A stretch of DNA of 64,000 nt. Origin: Sediminibacterium roseum. Its GTDB lineage: Bacteria; Bacteroidota; Bacteroidia; Chitinophagales; Chitinophagaceae. Location of the stretch: assembly GCF_009939005.1 (NCBI RefSeq), contig NZ_JAACJS010000002.1, positions 278,646-342,645 of the forward strand, in the 5' to 3' direction. Under the pieces are notes generated by a model. It was not told where the DNA came from. It did no database searches and saw nothing but the letters and a program-made list of their open reading frames with translations. The first letter of the stretch is position 1; each line of letters starts with the position of its first letter. Positions 60,412-64,000 of this stretch are shown piece after piece. The translations under genes and the position numbers were made by a program.

Positions 60412-61248
60412 ATGGAAACGTTTAACCATACAAACAGCAGTTCTCCCGGCGCCGCCCACCAAAGCGGTAAGCTCCTGGTCGTAAAGATCGGCGGCAACAT
60501 CATTGATGATACAGCCAAGCTGAACGCATTCCTCCGTTCTTTTGCTTCCATTCCCGCAAAAAAAATATTGATACACGGCGGGGGAAAACTGGCAACACGT
60601 CTTGCAGAACAAATGGGTGTTGAACAACAGATGATCGACGGAAGAAGGATCACCGACGCCGAAACCCTGAAGATCGTTACGATGGTGTATGCAGGGTACA
60701 TCAACAAGAACATCGTGGCACAGCTGCAGGCGAACCACTGCAACGCGATCGGTTTGAGCGGCGCCGATGGCGGCCTTATTCTTGCGCACAAAAGAAAACA
60801 CGCTTCGCTTGATTATGGTTTTGTAGGCGATATCGATCATGTGAACACCGATCTTTTACAAACCTTACTCGATAAAGACATTGCAGTGGTGGCGGCACCC
60901 ATCACACACGATGCAAAAGGCCTTTTGCTGAATACAAATGCCGACACCATCGCACAGGAAATTGCAACAGCACTGGCGCCGTTGTACGATGTATCGCTGA
61001 TCTATTCCTTTGAAAAAAATGGCGTACTGTTGGATGTGGAAGATGAAAATTCTGTGATCGCCAGGATGAATGCATCATACTACGCCGAGCTGAAAGAAAA
61101 GCAGCTGATCTTTGCCGGTATGATACCGAAACTCGACAATGCCTTCGCTGCCTTGCAAAAAGGTGTGGCCAAAGTGATCATCGGCAAAGCGGAACAACTC
61201 CAGCAACTGGTGGATGGTGCGTCAGGAACAACAATAAGTCATGAGTGA
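60412..61248 (+). CDS. argB: N-acyl-glutamate kinase
   Basis: 278 aa amino-acid kinase fold. LLVVKIGGNIIDD near 22-34, IHGGGKLATRLAEQMG near 53-68, and GLSGADGGLI near 117-126 are standard; the end has NAFAALQKGVAKVIIG. It phosphorylates N-acyl-glutamate. A 20-residue Ser/Gly/Pro-rich start precedes the fold. The stop overlaps argE by 8 bases. Confidence 0.92.
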   Translation: METFNHTNSSSPGAAHQSGKLLVVKIGGNIIDDTAKLNAFLRSFASIPAKKILIHGGGKLATRLAEQMGVEQQMIDGRRITDAETLKIVTMVYAGYINKNIVAQLQANHCNAIGLSGADGGLILAHKRKHASLDYGFVGDIDHVNTDLLQTLLDKDIAVVAAPITHDAKGLLLNTNADTIAQEIATALAPLYDVSLIYSFEKNGVLLDVEDENSVIARMNASYYAELKEKQLIFAGMIPKLDNAFAALQKGVAKVIIGKAEQLQQLVDGASGTTISHE

Positions 61249-62311
61249 ACCTTTGAACATATTACAGCACAAAGCGATCGGTTTGTTAAAAGAACTGATC
61301 GCCACACCATCGTTCAGCAGGGAAGAGAGCGGCACTGCGTTGATACTTGAAAATTTTTTCAGGGAGAACGCCATACCCGTAAACCGTTTCATGAACAATA
61401 TATGGGCGGTGAACAAACACTTTAATGAAAGCAAACCATCGTTGCTTTTAAATTCCCACCACGACACCGTTAAACCCAACAAAGCCTACACACTCGATCC
61501 TTTTGCACCGGTTGAAAAAGACGGGAAATTGTTTGGCCTCGGAAGTAACGACGCCGGCGGCGCGCTGGTGGCTCTGATCGCAGTGTTCCTTTATTTCTAC
61601 GAAGCAGAAGGCCTCAAATACAACCTTGTTTTTGCAGCAACGGCTGAAGAAGAGATCTCCGGGAAAAACGGTATCGAGATCCTGCTTGCCGAATTGCCGC
61701 GGCTCGATTGCGGCATCGTTGGCGAACCCACATTGATGCAGATGGCGATTGCCGAAAGAGGGTTGCTGGTGCTCGATGTTACCGCCACGGGAAAAGCGGG
61801 CCACGCGGCGCGGGAAGAAGGCGAGAACGCCCTCTACAAGGCGCTCGCAGACATCGAATGGTTCCGAACTTATGCATTTGAAAAAGTTTCGCCATTGCTG
61901 GGCAAGGTTAAGATGACCGTTACCGTGATCGAAACAGAAAACAAAGCGCACAACGTGGTGCCTTCGCAATGCCGTTTTGTGGTTGATGTACGCGTGAACG
62001 AATTGTATACGTTTGAAGAGATCCTTTCTGTGATAAGATCGCATGTAAAAAGCGATGTGCAGCCGAGAAGCCTGCGTATGCGTTCCACATCTATCGCTAT
62101 GGATCATGCGCTTGTGAAAGCAGGATTGGCGCTGAACCGCAGCTATTACGGATCGCCCACTACGAGCGACAAGGCATTGATGCCGTTCCAGACACTGAAG
62201 ATGGGGCCGGGCGACAGTGCGCGGAGCCATACCGCAGACGAATTTATATTTACAGAAGAGATCAACGGGGGAATAGAACTTTACATTCAACTTTTAAAGC
62301 AGGTATTATGA
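61241..62311 (+). CDS. argE: M20-family N-acyl-ornithine/citrulline deacylase
   Basis: 356 aa Zn metallohydrolase. Metal ligands are visible: His74 and Asp75 in NSHHDTV, Asp104 in GSNDAGG, Glu136/Glu137 in TAEEEISG, Glu162 in GEPT, and the last His near 332 in SARSHTADEF. It frees the acyl group late in the pathway (from acyl-citrulline if the carbamoyltransferase acts on acyl-ornithine). Overlaps argB by 8 and argH by 4 bases. Confidence 0.9.
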   Translation: MSEPLNILQHKAIGLLKELIATPSFSREESGTALILENFFRENAIPVNRFMNNIWAVNKHFNESKPSLLLNSHHDTVKPNKAYTLDPFAPVEKDGKLFGLGSNDAGGALVALIAVFLYFYEAEGLKYNLVFAATAEEEISGKNGIEILLAELPRLDCGIVGEPTLMQMAIAERGLLVLDVTATGKAGHAAREEGENALYKALADIEWFRTYAFEKVSPLLGKVKMTVTVIETENKAHNVVPSQCRFVVDVRVNELYTFEEILSVIRSHVKSDVQPRSLRMRSTSIAMDHALVKAGLALNRSYYGSPTTSDKALMPFQTLKMGPGDSARSHTADEFIFTEEINGGIELYIQLLKQVL

Positions 62312-63642
62312 AGCTGTGGAGCAAAGACAACACCGATACATCAAAACAGGTAGAGAAATTTACCGTGGGCAAAGACAAAGAGTTTGACCTGCAACTTGCA
62401 CCTTTTGATGTGATGGGATCGATGGCGCACGCCAGGATGCTGGCCAGCGTTGGCCTGCTTACCAACGATGAGTTGAATGCATTGCATGCAGAATTGAAAA
62501 ACATCCTGCAGCTTGCCACGAGATCGGAGCTTACGATCGATGAATCTATTGAAGACATTCACTCGCAGGTTGAGTTCCTGCTCACCCAGAAATTGGGTGA
62601 TACAGGAAAGAAGATCCATTCGGCACGCAGCAGGAACGACCAGGTGCTGGTAGACATCAAATTGTTCCTCAGGAACGAAATCGAAGAACTGGTAAACAGT
62701 ATACAACCCTTCTTTCATTTGCTGCTCGAGCAAAGCGAGAAATACAAACAACATTTGCTGCCCGGCTACACACACCTGCAGCTTGCCATGCCCTCATCGT
62801 TCGGACTGTGGTTTGGCGCCTATGCAGAAAGCCTGGTAGACGATGTGACCACGCTGAAAGCAGCATACGAAGTGGTGAACAAGAACCCGCTGGGCTCGGC
62901 CGCCGGTTATGGATCATCGTTCCCGATCAACAGGACGTTGACAACGCAATTGCTGGGTTTTGCCGACCTAAATTACAATGTTGTATATGCGCAAATGGGA
63001 CGCGGAAAAGCGGAGCGCATCACGGCCATGGCGATGGCGAATGTGGCAGACACTCTTTCGCGCATGAGCATGGACGCCTGCCTGTACCTGAACCAGAATT
63101 TCGATTTCATCAGTTTTCCGCCGGCGCTTACAACAGGATCCAGCATTATGCCACATAAAAAAAACCCGGATGTTTTTGAATTGATCCGTTCGCATTGCAA
63201 CAGGTTAAAGGCATTGCCGAACGAGATCATGCTGATGACCACCAACCTGCCATCCGGTTACCACCGCGACCTCCAGTTGCTGAAAGAACACCTGTTCCCT
63301 GCATTTCAAATCCTGAAAGACTGTCTGCAGATGGCCAGCCTGATGATCTCGAACATTTCTGTAAGGGAGAACATACTTGCGCACGAAAAATACCAATACG
63401 CCTTCAGCGTAGAGGAGGTGAACAAGCTGGTGCTGCAGGGTGTTCCGTTCAGGGATGCCTATAAGCAGGTGGGAATGGCCATTGAAGAGGGCAGGTTTAC
63501 ATACAATACCGAACTCAGGCATGTGCACGAAGGCAGCATTGGCAACCTCGGCAACGACAGGATACAGTCAATGATGCAGCAAACCGTTTCCCAGTTTGGC
63601 TTCGGGAAAGTGCATGAAGCGATTGCGGAACTGACAAAATAA
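62308..63642 (+). CDS. argH: Argininosuccinate lyase
   Basis: 444 aa member of the fumarase/aspartase superfamily that cleaves argininosuccinate to arginine and fumarate. The signature GSSIMPHKKNPD is at about residues 277-288; SARSRNDQVL near 108-117 and GYTHLQLAMP near 153-162 are conserved. Last gene of the arginine operon. No clear terminator was found in the 127 bases after it. Confidence 0.95.
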   Translation: MKLWSKDNTDTSKQVEKFTVGKDKEFDLQLAPFDVMGSMAHARMLASVGLLTNDELNALHAELKNILQLATRSELTIDESIEDIHSQVEFLLTQKLGDTGKKIHSARSRNDQVLVDIKLFLRNEIEELVNSIQPFFHLLLEQSEKYKQHLLPGYTHLQLAMPSSFGLWFGAYAESLVDDVTTLKAAYEVVNKNPLGSAAGYGSSFPINRTLTTQLLGFADLNYNVVYAQMGRGKAERITAMAMANVADTLSRMSMDACLYLNQNFDFISFPPALTTGSSIMPHKKNPDVFELIRSHCNRLKALPNEIMLMTTNLPSGYHRDLQLLKEHLFPAFQILKDCLQMASLMISNISVRENILAHEKYQYAFSVEEVNKLVLQGVPFRDAYKQVGMAIEEGRFTYNTELRHVHEGSIGNLGNDRIQSMMQQTVSQFGFGKVHEAIAELTK

Positions 63643-63741
63643 GCAGGCTGGCCGCCTGGGGTGCCGGTTAGAACTACGTTAAACATCCTGCGAAGAAAAA
63701 AGCCAATGGGGCAATAGCTAACAGTCAACAGCTTTTTTTCG

Positions 63742-63749
63742 TTTCTTTG
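63742..63749 (+). promoter_or_regulatory. -7-like box of the FKBP gene
   Basis: TTTCTTTG, one base from TAnnTTTG, 20 bases ahead of the ATG at 63770. Confidence 0.3.
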
Positions 63750-63769
63750 ACCCCTACAAAAAATAAAAA

Positions 63770-64000
63770 ATGAAACAACTCCTGATTATTGTGTTTGCCC
63801 TGGTTACTGTGAGCAGTTTTGGACAGGCAAAGAAACCCGCTGGCGCTGCAGCAAAGCCGGCTGCAAAAACAAGTACTGCAACAACCAACCCATTCAAGAA
63901 TGAAGTGGATAGTGTAAGCTATTCCATCGGGTTACTGGTTGCCCAGAACCTGAAGGCACAGGGTTTTGACAAGCTCAATGTTGCCCTTTTTCAGAAAGCG
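63770..64000 (+). CDS. FKBP-type peptidyl-prolyl isomerase, N-terminal part (partial)
   Basis: 77 codons are visible and the frame runs off the window. Signal peptide residues 1-19 (ending SFG-Q), an Ala/Lys/Thr-rich linker (about 20-42), then VDSVSYSIGLLVAQNLKAQGF, the start of the FKBP N-terminal dimerisation domain of FkpA/Mip proteins. It should be a periplasmic or outer-membrane folding helper; the isomerase domain lies outside the window. Confidence 0.8.
   Translation, partial: MKQLLIIVFALVTVSSFGQAKKPAGAAAKPAAKTSTATTNPFKNEVDSVSYSIGLLVAQNLKAQGFDKLNVALFQKA

Overview
The window looks like a chromosomal segment of a Bacteroidota bacterium, most likely of the Chitinophagaceae or a close relative. 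This rests on protein families (a type 9 secretion-sorted gliding-type protein, TIGR02757, DUF2911, PspC-repeat and SusC-like CarboxypepD_reg/OMP_b-brl proteins, an N-acyl-ornithine carbamoyltransferase), on repeated TAnnTTTG -7 promoter boxes, and on the lack of strong Shine-Dalgarno sequences. No rRNA, tRNA or CRISPR was recognised. Family calls come from motif recognition only; no database search was possible.

Layout. 0-4.5 kb: end of an O-antigen ligase-like gene, a WaaE-type glycosyltransferase, a Lon-substrate-binding-domain protein, then an overlapping coaX / outer-membrane protein / lptC operon. 4.6-8.5 kb: aldo/keto reductase, then ECF sigma factor / probable anti-sigma / DUF4097 protein. 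8.6-13.1 kb: CBS-domain transporter, tatC, rpiB, M28 peptidase. 13.3-14.9 kb (minus): small exported protein and a deoxyhypusine-synthase-like enzyme. 15-18 kb: GT87-like membrane protein, polyprenyl-phosphate glycosyltransferase and a NodB deacetylase. 18.2-25.8 kb: PepSY-like protein, sdpR-sdpI pair with a dyad operator, ACP phosphodiesterase, DUF2911, Cys/Met PLP enzyme, GH3 beta-glucosidase, TIGR02757. 25.8-33 kb (mostly minus): gcvT, small exported proteins, a small-ORF/PadR/PspC operon with a dyad at its promoter, holin-like protein, FAA hydrolase. 33.2-37.6 kb: a GH9-NodB fusion, comB, a tailless SSB, thioredoxin.

37.7-41.5 kb is the most accessory part: a Zn-ribbon protein, a decayed comM 3' end, a REP-associated (Y1) transposase whose 3' end plus a perfect 45-bp palindrome is duplicated in tandem, an AT-rich lipoprotein gene and an RlpA gene with a 15-bp dyad upstream. 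41.5-54.5 kb: SWIM/SNF2 helicase, a PKD/CHU_C surface protein, a minus-strand metal-linked PepSY/YHS cluster and a large outer-membrane protein.

54.7-63.6 kb is a compact nine-gene arginine operon (GNAT, argG, cupin, argC, argD, N-acyl-ornithine carbamoyltransferase, argB, argE, argH), many genes overlapping by 4-8 bases. Ahead of it lies what I consider the most interesting signal: a leader of roughly 230 nt with a nine-residue ORF containing tandem Arg codons, two GCAAC segments able to compete for one GTTGC, further stems and a terminator-like hairpin. This is the layout of a ribosome-mediated arginine attenuator. The carbamoyltransferase has Val at position 90, suggesting N-succinyl- rather than N-acetyl-ornithine chemistry. 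The window ends inside an FKBP-type isomerase gene.
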